The translations under genes and the position numbers were made by a program. DNA of 41,340 nt from Acinetobacter sp. N54.MGS-139. GTDB lineage: Bacteria > Pseudomonadota > Gammaproteobacteria > Burkholderiales > Burkholderiaceae_F. Below the pieces are notes generated by a model. That model saw only the letters and a list, made by a program, of their open reading frames with translations. It ran no database searches and had not been told where the DNA came from. This document shows positions 24,008 through 31,999 of the stretch, piece by piece. Location of the stretch: assembly GCA_000980495.1 (NCBI GenBank), contig LARN01000016.1, forward strand, positions 1 to 41,340, given 5' to 3'. The first letter of the stretch is position 1; every line of letters begins with the position of its first letter.

Positions 24008-26827
24008 ATGCCTAAGAAACCAAGACGCAAATTAACGGAAGCGGATCAGACCGAACTTTTCGAAGAAATCGACGGAAAGGCGGTCTTGCCCTCTGCCGAA
24101 GACGAAGAAGTCCAAGAGAAAAAGGGAAAAGCTAAAAAAGCGCAACCGGAACCTGAAGAAGATATCGGTAAAGGAACCGGCTTCCTCTTTGATATGTTGG
24201 AAGAAGAGCCCGAGCCAACTCCTGAGGCAGAAAAGTCCTCTTCGAAGGAAGAGGATCAGACGAGCGATCAAGAAGAAAAAGTCTCGGCAGAGACGGAAGA
24301 GCCTGATTCTGAGCCTAAGAATGAAGTTTCTTTAGAAGAAGCGGAGCAGGTTGCTCAAAACCTGATGCGTGAAGATGTTTCCGATATGAAGGAAGAACTT
24401 CAGGAAGTTGAGGACGAAGTCGAAGAAGCCGAATTGGTCCCTGCGGCAGCTCAGCCGCGAGGTTCTGACATTGTTGAAGAAGCTCTGAAGCATGCCGAGA
24501 CAGACTGCGATGAATTGACGCTGGCTTATTTTGCCAGCCGTGCCTATCTCGAATATGCCATTTCCGTGGTGAAAGGCCGCGCATTGCCCGACGTCTGCGA
24601 CGGTATGAAGCCCGTTCAGAGAAGAATTCTCTATGCAATGAAACGGCTCGGCCTTAATCCGGATGTCAAAACGGTTAAGAGTGCTCGAGTCGTCGGTGAG
24701 GTCTTAGGTAAATATCATCCGCACGGTGACTCTGCCGCTTACGATGCGATGGTTCGTTTAGCGCAGGACTTCACGATGCGCTATCCCTTGGTTCAAGGTC
24801 AAGGAAACTTCGGTTCGGCCGACGGCGACGGCGCTGCGGCGATGCGTTACACAGAAGTGCGTCTCTCGAAGTACGCCGATCTTCTGCTCGGAGAGCTCGA
24901 CAAAGGAACCGTCAAATTTATTCCGAACTACGACGGAACCCATAAAGAACCGGTCTTGCTGCCTGCTCGTCTGCCGGTACTGTTATTAAACGGCTCCAGC
25001 GGTATTGCGGTTGGTATGGCCACTGAAATTCCGTCTCATAACCTGACGGAAGTCGGAGAAGCTGCTATCGAAGTGATCCGTAATCCCGAGATTACGACGG
25101 ACGAACTGCTTGAAATTGTCAAAGGTCCGGATTTCCCGGGCGGCGCTCAGGTCATTTCTTCCGCATCGGATATTAAGAATGTTTATCAAAGCGGGTACGG
25201 CAATCTCCAAGTTCGTGCGACTTATCACTTTGAAGAGCTTTCAAGAGGTCAGTGGCAATTAGTATTTGACAGCGTTCCTTATAAAGTTTCCGTCATGAAA
25301 GTCATGTCGGAGCTTGAAGCGCTCACCAATCCTAAGGCACCGCAGGGCAAGAAGTCTTTGACCGCAAAACAGCAACAGGACAAGCAGCTGATCATGAATG
25401 TCATGAGCGGCATGAGAGACGAGTCGAGTGCCGAGGCACCTGTTCGCTTGGTCATCGATCCGAAATCGAAATCCATTGATCGAGAAGAACTTGTCAGCAC
25501 GATTCTCAGCAAGACAAGTCTAGAAACTTCCTGCAAGTTCAATCTTGTGGTGATTGGAATTGACGGCAAGCCTCGCCAGAAAGGCTTGAAAGACATTCTG
25601 TCTGAATGGGTCAGTTTCAGACTGCGTACCGTGCGTGCCCGTTCCCAGACTTCCTTGGATGAAGCCGAAGCTCGTATCCACACACTGGAAGGCCGTCTCA
25701 TTGTCCTCGTTGATATTGAGGAAGTGATTCGCATCATCCGCGGTGCGGATGATCCTAAGAAAGAGCTGATGACGCATTTCGGCCTTTCGGATAGCCAAGC
25801 TGAAGACATCCTTGAAATCAAACTGCGTCAATTAGCCTCTCTCGATGAAGTTAAGCTCCGTAAAGAGCTGGAGAAACTTCGCAATGAAGCTGAGCGTCTG
25901 CGCGGCTTGCTGACCGATGAAAAGAAACTGAGAAGAGAAGTCACCAAGGAGATCCGTCAGGATATCGATACCTACGGTGATGAAAGACGCACGCTGATTG
26001 AAGAAGCCAAGGGTGCTTCGATTGCGAAACAAGTCATTGATGAACCTGTGACCGTGATCGTAAGTGAAAAGGGCTTCCTGCGTTCAAGACAAGGTCACGG
26101 CTTTGATGCCCGCGCCATGAACTTCAAGCTGGGCGACAAATACCGCTGCTCGATGGAATGCCGCAGTGTCGACAATCTCTACATATTGTCGAATACCGGC
26201 CGTATTTACAGCATTCCGGTTTCTTCTCTTCCGAGCGCCAGAGGAGAGGGCACCCACGTGAGTGCGTTCGTTCAATTCCAGGACGGCGATGTTCCGTTTG
26301 ACTATATTTGCGGCGCCCCGGATACCGTATTGCTGTTCACTTCTGACGCGGCCATGGGCTTCTTCTGCAAGATGTCTGATTTGGCGGTCCGTCAGAGAGG
26401 CGGCAAATCCTTCTTTATCTTGGACGGCGCCAAACCGCTTCCGGTTCAGGTCTCAACACCGCTGACCGGATGGATCGCCGCCTTGTCTTCGAGCGGTCGT
26501 TTGGTGGTCTTTACGACAGACGAACTCCGTGCGCTTTCAAGCGGCGGCAAGGGCACCACGATCATGGCGCTTCAGGATAATGAGAAACTCGTCGCAGCCG
26601 TGCCGATTTCTCCGAACGGTGTCGTTGTGGTCGGAAAAGGCCGCGGCGGCAAGATTCAGGAACTCTTAGTCGGCCCTCGCTCCATTGAGGATTACCGGAC
26701 ACGAAGAGGCCGCAAGGGTCGGTTCGTCGAAGCCAAATGGGAGTTCTTAGGCTTAAAGCCTTATAAGCTTGAGAATGCCAATAAGGGCGATGAAAGCGAA
26801 GAGGTCGAAGAAAGTACGATCATCTAA
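24008..26827 (+). CDS. parC: DNA topoisomerase IV subunit A with a long acidic N-terminal extension
   Basis: 939-aa DNA breakage-reunion subunit. The ordinary ParC part begins near residue 165 ([20 protein letters not shown]), with catalytic Tyr281 in [11 protein letters not shown]. coli ParC has it at Tyr120, so ~160 residues are added in front. That extension (residues ~25-165) is strongly acidic, Glu-rich and low-complexity, with a basic first ~12 residues ([14 protein letters not shown]). The coiled-coil domain and a GyrA-like C-terminal beta-pinwheel follow; the C-terminus is again acidic. The parE stop is 14 nt upstream. Codon use does not change across the junction, so it reads as one protein. 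Confidence 0.92.
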   Translation: MPKKPRRKLTEADQTELFEEIDGKAVLPSAEDEEVQEKKGKAKKAQPEPEEDIGKGTGFLFDMLEEEPEPTPEAEKSSSKEEDQTSDQEEKVSAETEEPDSEPKNEVSLEEAEQVAQNLMREDVSDMKEELQEVEDEVEEAELVPAAAQPRGSDIVEEALKHAETDCDELTLAYFASRAYLEYAISVVKGRALPDVCDGMKPVQRRILYAMKRLGLNPDVKTVKSARVVGEVLGKYHPHGDSAAYDAMVRLAQDFTMRYPLVQGQGNFGSADGDGAAAMRYTEVRLSKYADLLLGELDKGTVKFIPNYDGTHKEPVLLPARLPVLLLNGSSGIAVGMATEIPSHNLTEVGEAAIEVIRNPEITTDELLEIVKGPDFPGGAQVISSASDIKNVYQSGYGNLQVRATYHFEELSRGQWQLVFDSVPYKVSVMKVMSELEALTNPKAPQGKKSLTAKQQQDKQLIMNVMSGMRDESSAEAPVRLVIDPKSKSIDREELVSTILSKTSLETSCKFNLVVIGIDGKPRQKGLKDILSEWVSFRLRTVRARSQTSLDEAEARIHTLEGRLIVLVDIEEVIRIIRGADDPKKELMTHFGLSDSQAEDILEIKLRQLASLDEVKLRKELEKLRNEAERLRGLLTDEKKLRREVTKEIRQDIDTYGDERRTLIEEAKGASIAKQVIDEPVTVIVSEKGFLRSRQGHGFDARAMNFKLGDKYRCSMECRSVDNLYILSNTGRIYSIPVSSLPSARGEGTHVSAFVQFQDGDVPFDYICGAPDTVLLFTSDAAMGFFCKMSDLAVRQRGGKSFFILDGAKPLPVQVSTPLTGWIAALSSSGRLVVFTTDELRALSSGGKGTTIMALQDNEKLVAAVPISPNGVVVVGKGRGGKIQELLVGPRSIEDYRTRRGRKGRFVEAKWEFLGLKPYKLENANKGDESEEVEESTII

Positions 26828-26845
26828 GAACTTCAAACTGGAAAG

Positions 26846-26882
26846 AAAGGCGCTTGTTCTGCATGGAACGGCGCCTTTTCCT
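26846..26882 (+). terminator. Terminator of parEC
   Basis: AAAGGCGC (26846-26853) pairs perfectly with GCGCCTTT (26871-26878), with an inner pairing of TTC and GAA shortening the 17-nt loop. Only four T follow, so strength is moderate. It lies 19 nt after parC. Confidence 0.6.
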
Positions 26883-26960
26883 AAAAGGGGGCACCGAAAA
26901 AAGTTTCTTGGAACACGGCCCCTAAAATGCTTACAGGTAACACGTGCATCGGAGGACGAG

Positions 26961-27842
26961 ATGCTTTGGAAAGACAGAGAAGGCAGCAGCAACGTAGAAG
27001 ACCGCCGAGGTGAAGGCGGAGGATTCGGCGGTGGCGGCCCTAGATTTCCCTTGCCGCGCGGCAAGATGGGACTAGCTGTCTTAGCGGTGGTTTTGGTTGC
27101 CGGTTATTACGGAATTGACTTGACGCCGCTCCTTGGCTTGGATTCACCAATGGCTCCGACGCAAACAAGCTCATCTTACCAGCCGAGCGCCCAAGAGCAG
27201 GAATTGGCGAAGTTTTCTTCTGTGGCACTGAGAACAACGGAAGAAACATGGGACAGAATTTTTGCTCAGTCCGGTAAAAGATACATTCCTCCGAAAATGG
27301 TGCTTTATTCCGGAAGCACACGAACTGCCTGCGGCTATGGACAAGCAGCAATGGGGCCATTCTATTGCCCGTCAGACCATAAGCTTTATGTAGACCTCTC
27401 TTTTTATAAAGACATGCAGAGAAAATTAGGAGGCGGCGGTGACTTTGCTTTGGGTTACGTTTTGGCTCACGAAGTCGGTCACCATGTTCAAACGCTTCTC
27501 GGCATTTCTTCTCAGGTTCAGAAACTGCAGTCTCAAGTCAGCCCTAAAGAAGCCAATCGACTTTCCGTCAAGCTGGAACTCCAAGCCGACTGCCTAGCAG
27601 GCGTTTGGGGACATGATATGCAGAGGCAAGGTATTCTTGAGAAGGGAGACTTACAAGAAGCCTTAAGGACAGCAACGGCAATCGGAGACGACAGACTGCA
27701 GCGTGAAGCTCAGGGAAGAGTGGTGCCGGATAGTTTTACGCATGGAACCTCCGAGCAACGTTATTACTGGTTTAAGACCGGGTTCGACACAGGTAATCCG
27801 GAGATGTGCAATACGTTTAAAGACGGCGCCGGTCCGCAATAG
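26961..27842 (+). CDS. ypfJ: YpfJ-type neutral zinc metallopeptidase
   Basis: 293-aa membrane-anchored protein of the putative zinc metallopeptidase family PF04228 (YpfJ, KPN_02809). The start is ATG 26961, which has GGAGG at 26951-26955; an open frame continues upstream into the end of parC but has no start signal. Residues 1-33 are polar and Gly/Arg-rich, then one membrane segment (~36-54) anchors it, leaving the protease domain in the periplasm. The zinc site HEVGH is at 170-174, inside [14 protein letters not shown]; other family blocks are [15 protein letters not shown] and [13 protein letters not shown], which gives the third ligand. Natural substrate unknown. Length is typical. Confidence 0.88.
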   Translation: MLWKDREGSSNVEDRRGEGGGFGGGGPRFPLPRGKMGLAVLAVVLVAGYYGIDLTPLLGLDSPMAPTQTSSSYQPSAQEQELAKFSSVALRTTEETWDRIFAQSGKRYIPPKMVLYSGSTRTACGYGQAAMGPFYCPSDHKLYVDLSFYKDMQRKLGGGGDFALGYVLAHEVGHHVQTLLGISSQVQKLQSQVSPKEANRLSVKLELQADCLAGVWGHDMQRQGILEKGDLQEALRTATAIGDDRLQREAQGRVVPDSFTHGTSEQRYYWFKTGFDTGNPEMCNTFKDGAGPQ

Positions 27843-27892
27843 GCCTAAAAACAAAAAGTCCGACGGATTTTTCGTATGGAGCTAACGAGATA

Positions 27893-27976
27893 TTATTCGT
27901 CGGTGCCAACCATAACGTTGGAAGCCTTGATGACGGCATAGACTTTCTTGCCGACTTCGAACTCTTTGCATTTGAT
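27893..27976 (-). pseudogene. Remnant of a molbindin/TOBE molybdopterin-binding gene (3' end)
   Basis: Read on the minus strand up to the TAA at 27893-27895, about 25 codons give FEVGKKVYAVIKASNVMVG followed by a short acidic tail, which closely matches the C-terminal strand of Mop/TOBE molbindins and ModE. Going upstream the match ends at about 27976, where an 9-A/T homopolymer and unrelated sequence follow; no molbindin start (such as the usual SARN block) is found in the next 250 nt in any minus frame. I read it as the tail of a decayed or deleted gene. Confidence 0.6.
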
Positions 27977-28110
27977 TCGAAAAAAAAATAAGAGGGGTAA
28001 TTCATTAGAATTAACCCTTAGCGAGCTACTAGAAACTCTTTACATCGTCAGAGTGCGGAACTATAGTTCACCGCAGAAAAAGAAAAATAGAGCCAAGAAC
28101 AAAACACTAT

Positions 28111-28258
28111 ATCTGACGGGGCACCCGATCCTATTGGGTTCCTTTTTAAAGCTTCCGGTCTCACCGTCCTCCTATGGATATTTGTTGGTGAGATTTTCCC
28201 AGGAATAAATCGAAGTCAATCGGCAAAAAGAGGGATTTTTGCTCTGGTTGTCTTTGAA
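28111..28258 (+). other. Structured leader upstream of the secreted flavin reductase gene
   Basis: The leader can form exclusive helices: GACGG (28115-28119) with CCGTC (28164-28168), enclosing ACCC/GGGT (28123-28126/28136-28139), against TCTCACC (28159-28165) with GGTGAGA (28187-28193). A further long hairpin (28218-28229 with 28236-28250; core GCAAAAA/TTTTTGC) lies close to the Shine-Dalgarno. The remaining 27977-28110 holds nothing I can name. No known riboswitch class is recognised. Confidence 0.35.
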
Positions 28259-28274
28259 CTAAGGAGAAATATCC

Positions 28275-30440
28275 ATGAAATTATCTTTACTTGCCACCTC
28301 GGTTCTGCTCGCTGCTGTTTCTGCAGGTGCATATGCCTATACTCCCGGCACTTACACGGCCGCTATTGCAGGCCAGAACGGACCGGTCAAAGTAGAAGTC
28401 ACAACTTCTGCCGACAAGATTCTTTCCGTCAAGATCATTGATCAAAAAGAAACGGAAGGCATCGGCTCTAAGGCTGTTGCCGCACTTCCTTCTGAAATTG
28501 TTAAAGCACAGTCCGCTGACGTTCAAGGCATTGCAGGAGCATCCGTTTCTTCTGCCGCTATTAAGAAGGCCGTTCAAGAATGCCTAAATCAAGCTCAGGG
28601 CAAGAAGGCTGCTCCGCTTGCTCTGAAGAACGGTACTTTTGAAGGCAAAGCCTATGGCAACAACGGTTGGCTTACGGTAGAAGTCAACATCAAAGACAAC
28701 AAGATTACTGACATCAAAACACCGGGCCAGAGAGAAACGAAATATTTAGGCGACACAGCCATCCGCGAAATCGGTAAGGACGTTCTTCAATACCAGACAC
28801 TCAATGTGGATAACATCGCCGGTGCAACTGTCACCAGTACAGCTCTGAAAACAGCAATCGCTCAGGCGATTGAAAAAGCCGGCGGCGACATCGCTGCTTT
28901 CCAGAAACCGGTTCCCGAAAAAATTAAGAAAGTTGCAGGTATTACTAAAGGCAGCGCAGACTTGATCATCGTCGGTGCTGGCGGCGCTGGCCTTTCTGCC
29001 GCGGTAACGGCTAAAGATTTAGGTGTTAAGAATGTGCTGGTTCTGGAAAAGATGCCAGTGATCGGCGGAAACACACTCCGCTGCGCTTCTGCATTTAATG
29101 CGGCTGACCCCGACAGACAGAAAGCCTTGCCGATGACCGAAACACTGAAGGAAGCAGTTGTAAAGGCGATCAACGAAAAACCTGTCAGCGAAGAACATGC
29201 CAAGCTGATGGCCGATGTCAAAGCCAAGTATGAAGCTTACTTGAAGAGCGGTTCTAAGACTTTGTTCGACTGCCCCGAATGGCACGCTCTTCAGACTTAT
29301 AACGGCGGCGACAAGGTCGGTCAGATTCCGCTTATCAGACAGTATTCCAACAACGTGCTCGATACACTTCATTGGATGCAATCCAAGGGATCTCCTGTTA
29401 TGGATCGCGTCAGCCAGGGCGCCGGTGCTCTTTGGCAGCGCACCCACCAGCTCGATGCGCCTGCAGGTCTCGGACTGATCGATCCTCTGTACCAGGCCGC
29501 CGTCAAACAGGGCGTGAACTTTAAGCTGGGAATGCGTGTTCAAGACCTTATCCTCAACGATAAAGGCCGTGTAATCGGCGTTACCGCAACAGACAAAGTC
29601 GGCAATAAGTACGAATTTACGTCTAAGGACGGCGTCATTCTTGCTACAGGCGGCTACTCTCAGAACAAAGAAATGCGCCAGAAATCTGCTCCGCACCTCA
29701 CTTCGGAAATGGTTTCTACGAACCAGCCGGGAGCAACCGGTGACGGTATCATCATCGCGACAAGACACGGTGCTGATACAACCGGCATGAACTACGTTCA
29801 GGTTTATCCGCTGGCTACCCCGGGTACGGGCGCTCTGCAGGGCCGCGCTCGTAAGATGTCCGGTCTGGACGATGTGATTGACGTCAACAAGAACGGCGAA
29901 CGCTTCGTGAAAGAAGATGCGCGCCGCGACGAATTCGTTGCTGCGATTAAGAAACAGCCCGGCGGCGTTGTTTACGATATCAACGATTCTTCGATCGTTA
30001 AACCGCTCAACAGCTTTAACGAAGATGTTGAAACTTTGGTCAGCATCGGCCGTATTTACAAGGCAGATTCTTTAGCTGATTTGGCTAAACAGCTCGGTAT
30101 GCCTGCCGACAAGCTCGAAGCAACGGTGGCTGAATTCAATAAGATGGTTGAAGCCAAGAAGGATCCGAAGTTCGGCCGCAAGCTCTTTGACCGTCCGATT
30201 GTTAAACCTCCGTTCTACGCAACTCCGCGTGCACCTTCTATCCACCACACCATGGGCGGTCTGCAGATTTCGACTAATGCTCAGGTTCTGGATAAGAACG
30301 GCAAGCCGATCCCCGGACTTTATGCTGCCGGTGAAGTGACAGGCGGCATCCATGGTTCTAACCGTTTAGGCGGCAATGCCACGGCTGACGTTTTAACGTT
30401 CGGCAGAATTGCTGCTAAGTCTGCGGTTGCACACAAGTAA
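28275..30440 (+). CDS. Secreted flavin reductase with two FMN-binding domains and a fumarate-reductase-like FAD domain
   Basis: 721-aa exported protein. Residues 1-21 are a Sec signal (cleavage after AYA). Two FMN_bind domains follow (~22-114 and ~117-205), then the FAD domain with IIVGAGGAGLSAAV (~233-246) and GEVTGGIHGSNRLGGNA near the end. The second FMN domain has the ApbE flavinylation motif D179-NIAGA-T185; the first has Q84-GIAGA-S90, so it lacks the Asp and has Ser for Thr. The catalytic Arg region EDARRD is at 547-552, His657/658 and Arg697 are in place. But Fcc3 His365 is Tyr511 (QVYPLA) and the fumarate-binding TEAVRG block is missing. It is probably a urocanate- or other acrylate-type reductase, not fumarate reductase. 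AAGGAG lies 8 nt before ATG. Confidence 0.88.
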   Translation: MKLSLLATSVLLAAVSAGAYAYTPGTYTAAIAGQNGPVKVEVTTSADKILSVKIIDQKETEGIGSKAVAALPSEIVKAQSADVQGIAGASVSSAAIKKAVQECLNQAQGKKAAPLALKNGTFEGKAYGNNGWLTVEVNIKDNKITDIKTPGQRETKYLGDTAIREIGKDVLQYQTLNVDNIAGATVTSTALKTAIAQAIEKAGGDIAAFQKPVPEKIKKVAGITKGSADLIIVGAGGAGLSAAVTAKDLGVKNVLVLEKMPVIGGNTLRCASAFNAADPDRQKALPMTETLKEAVVKAINEKPVSEEHAKLMADVKAKYEAYLKSGSKTLFDCPEWHALQTYNGGDKVGQIPLIRQYSNNVLDTLHWMQSKGSPVMDRVSQGAGALWQRTHQLDAPAGLGLIDPLYQAAVKQGVNFKLGMRVQDLILNDKGRVIGVTATDKVGNKYEFTSKDGVILATGGYSQNKEMRQKSAPHLTSEMVSTNQPGATGDGIIIATRHGADTTGMNYVQVYPLATPGTGALQGRARKMSGLDDVIDVNKNGERFVKEDARRDEFVAAIKKQPGGVVYDINDSSIVKPLNSFNEDVETLVSIGRIYKADSLADLAKQLGMPADKLEATVAEFNKMVEAKKDPKFGRKLFDRPIVKPPFYATPRAPSIHHTMGGLQISTNAQVLDKNGKPIPGLYAAGEVTGGIHGSNRLGGNATADVLTFGRIAAKSAVAHK

Positions 30441-30464
30441 GAAAAAGTCAGTTAATTGACGATC

Positions 30465-30489
30465 GCGGCCGGATTTTCCGGCCGCTTTT
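30465..30489 (+). terminator. Rho-independent terminator of the flavin reductase gene
   Basis: GCGGCCGG (30465-30472) pairs perfectly with CCGGCCGC (30478-30485), 5-nt loop, then TTTT. It lies 25 nt after the stop codon. Confidence 0.85.
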
Positions 30490-30500
30490 GTCTGGTGCAT

Positions 30501-30527
30501 AACAAAACAGGTCCCGAAGGACCTGTT
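30501..30527 (-). terminator. Rho-independent terminator of the aminotransferase gene
   Basis: AACAGGTCC (30506-30514) and GGACCTGTT (30519-30527) form a 9-bp stem with a CGAA loop. Read on the minus strand it is followed by TTGTTATG. It lies 24 nt behind the aminotransferase stop at 30551. Confidence 0.75.
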
Positions 30528-30550
30528 GACATCGCACTGCTCAACGCGGA

Positions 30551-31750
30551 TTAAGCGTTGTGAGCAGCCATTTTTTCTTTAACGAGTTCTGCCAAAACCT
30601 TGACACCCTGGTCAATCTTTTCCGGAGGAACCGTCACGAAGGACAAGCGCATCTGGTTGAACTTCGGCTCATTGGCGTAAAAAGCGGAGCTCGGAACATA
30701 AGCGACTTTTCTGTCGAGCGCTTCTTTCATCATGTCGTCGGTGTTGATGTATTCAGGCAAAGTTACCCAAATGAACATGCCGCCGTCAGGTTTGGTCCAA
30801 GTCGTGTCTTCGGGGAAGTAACGTTCTAAAGCATCGAGCATGCAGTGGCACTGAGTTCTGTAAAGAGCGCGGACATCCGGCATATGCGTCTTCATAAGAC
30901 CTTCATCCAGGCAGCGGGCGGAAATCAACTGTGTGAAAGTAGAAGTGTGGAGGTCGACAGCTTGCTTGATCGTAGTCAGAGGATCAAGCGCAGCCTTCGG
31001 TCCGATGATGTAACCGAGGCGGAAACCCGGAGAGAGAACCTTGGAGAATGTTCCCATTGTCAAAGTACGCTCCGGAGCATAGCAGCGGATCGGCTTCGGG
31101 GGCTGGCAGTCATACCAAAGTTCTCCGTAGGGGTTGTCTTCCAAAATCCAGAAATCGTATTCACGAGCTTTTTCGGCGAGTTTTTTACGTCTTTCTTCAG
31201 TAATCGTGATGCCTGTCGGGTTCTGGAAAGTCGGCATGACATAGGCAAAACGGATGCCGCTGAATTCCGGTCCGATTAAATCCGGGTTCAATCCGTGTTC
31301 GTCAGTCGGAAGCGTGATAAATTCAGGACGCTGGAGTTTGAAAGCAGACAATGCACCGAGATAACTCGGATCTTCTACAGCAACCTTGGAGCCTTCGTCA
31401 ATGTAGGCAAGGGCCATTAAATCCAGAGCCTGTTGAGAACCGGAGACGATTTGAATGCAGTCCGGGTCCACAGGGGCACCCAATTCCGCTTCATGGGCGG
31501 CAATAGCCTTGCGGAGGGCCGGTTCTCCTTCGGTGCTGGAATATTGGAGGGCACGAGTGCCTTCGGTCTCTAAGACCCAGTCAGTGGCTTTCTCAATGGC
31601 TTTAACAGGGAAGCTCTTCGGGGAAGGGAGGCCGCCGGCAAAAGAAATAACATCGGGCTGGCTGGCTAATTTAAGAAGTTTACGAATAATGGAACGCTGA
31701 GAGGATCTTGCGCGGATCGATTTTGGAGGTGTTAAAGAATTGTCAGACAT
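30551..31750 (-). CDS. PLP-dependent class I/II aminotransferase (LysN/2-aminoadipate-type)
   Basis: 399-aa fold-type I transaminase. Recognisable parts are VISFAGGLPSPKSFP (~35-49), SGSQQALDL for the phosphate of PLP, FQNPTGITIT, LEDNPYGELWYD, and the Schiff-base lysine in GTFSKVLSPGFRLGYI (~235). These features resemble LysN, ARO8 and 2-aminoadipate or aromatic aminotransferases; substrate cannot be fixed. I start at the second ATG (31750), 9 nt after AGGA; the first ATG (31759) overlaps that site. A terminator hairpin lies in the leader 23 nt before the start, and its own terminator follows. htpG is divergent, upstream. Confidence 0.87.
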   Translation of the reverse strand: MSDNSLTPPKSIRARSSQRSIIRKLLKLASQPDVISFAGGLPSPKSFPVKAIEKATDWVLETEGTRALQYSSTEGEPALRKAIAAHEAELGAPVDPDCIQIVSGSQQALDLMALAYIDEGSKVAVEDPSYLGALSAFKLQRPEFITLPTDEHGLNPDLIGPEFSGIRFAYVMPTFQNPTGITITEERRKKLAEKAREYDFWILEDNPYGELWYDCQPPKPIRCYAPERTLTMGTFSKVLSPGFRLGYIIGPKAALDPLTTIKQAVDLHTSTFTQLISARCLDEGLMKTHMPDVRALYRTQCHCMLDALERYFPEDTTWTKPDGGMFIWVTLPEYINTDDMMKEALDRKVAYVPSSAFYANEPKFNQMRLSFVTVPPEKIDQGVKVLAELVKEKMAAHNA

Positions 31751-31772
31751 AGTGCGCATTCCTGCGATAAAT

Positions 31773-31799
31773 AAAAAAACATCGGAGCCAAAGGGCTCC
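31773..31799 (-). terminator. Terminator hairpin inside the leader of the aminotransferase gene (candidate attenuator)
   Basis: On the minus strand GGAGCC (31799-31794) and GGCTCC (31789-31784) form a 6-bp GC-rich stem with a CTTT loop, then GATG and seven T (31779-31773). It ends 23 nt before the aminotransferase ATG and there is no other minus-strand gene upstream for it to close, which points to attenuation. Confidence 0.65.
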
Positions 31800-31907
31800 T
31801 TAAATATCAGACCTTGTTGTTGAGCTGTTTGTGGCAGCTTTTATTGCGGGTACAGGAAAACCAAATTGGGCAGAAGTGGTGATAGTCACTCCCCTTATTG
31901 CCCGCAT
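31800..31907 (-). other. Structured leader of the aminotransferase mRNA
   Basis: Alternate helices are possible on the minus strand: GCGGG (31905-31901) with CCCGC (31850-31846), or GGGCA (31903-31899) with TGCCC (31873-31869); these share bases and exclude each other. A further hairpin AGCTG/CAGCT lies at 31840-31823. An open frame of 35 codons (ATG 31907 to TAA 31800-31802) spans the element but has no Shine-Dalgarno and no clear run of one amino acid's codons. Confidence 0.4.
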
Positions 31908-31930
31908 TAGAAAAATCTTACATCAGCAGA

Positions 31931-31960
31931 GGTTGAAAATACGAAAAGTGACACCAAATA
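31931..31960 (+). promoter_or_regulatory. Probable heat-shock (RpoH) promoter of htpG
   Basis: GGTTGAAAA (31931-31939) matches the CTTGAAA -35 of sigma32 promoters, and 14 nt downstream ACCAAATA (31953-31960) resembles the CCCATnT -10. Start would be near 31967, ~33 nt before the htpG ATG. htpG is a known sigma32 target in proteobacteria. Confidence 0.5.
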
Positions 31961-31966
31961 GTGTCA
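31949..31966. promoter_or_regulatory. Palindrome over the htpG -10 region
   Basis: TGACAC-CAAATA-GTGTCA is a perfect inverted repeat (6-bp arms, 6-nt centre). It overlaps the proposed -10 of htpG and lies ~42 nt beyond the start of the divergent aminotransferase leader, so it could control either or both. The binding protein is unknown. Confidence 0.45.
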
Positions 31967-31999
31967 TAAGCCTGAATTATTGAAAAGAGGTATCGCTTA

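Noticed and set aside
27948..28208. 86-codon plus-strand open frame before the flavin reductase
   Set aside because: It starts in the molbindin remnant homopolymer, has no start signal or family motif, and lies over a region explained better as leader RNA.
28275..30440. Calling the secreted flavoprotein a fumarate reductase
   Set aside because: The substrate-binding His is a Tyr and the fumarate carboxylate block is missing, so only the fold, not the reaction, is supported.
31800..31907. 35-codon leader peptide gene before the aminotransferase
   Set aside because: There is no Shine-Dalgarno and no cluster of codons for one amino acid (Thr is only mildly frequent), so a translated attenuator peptide is not supported; the RNA folding remains interesting.
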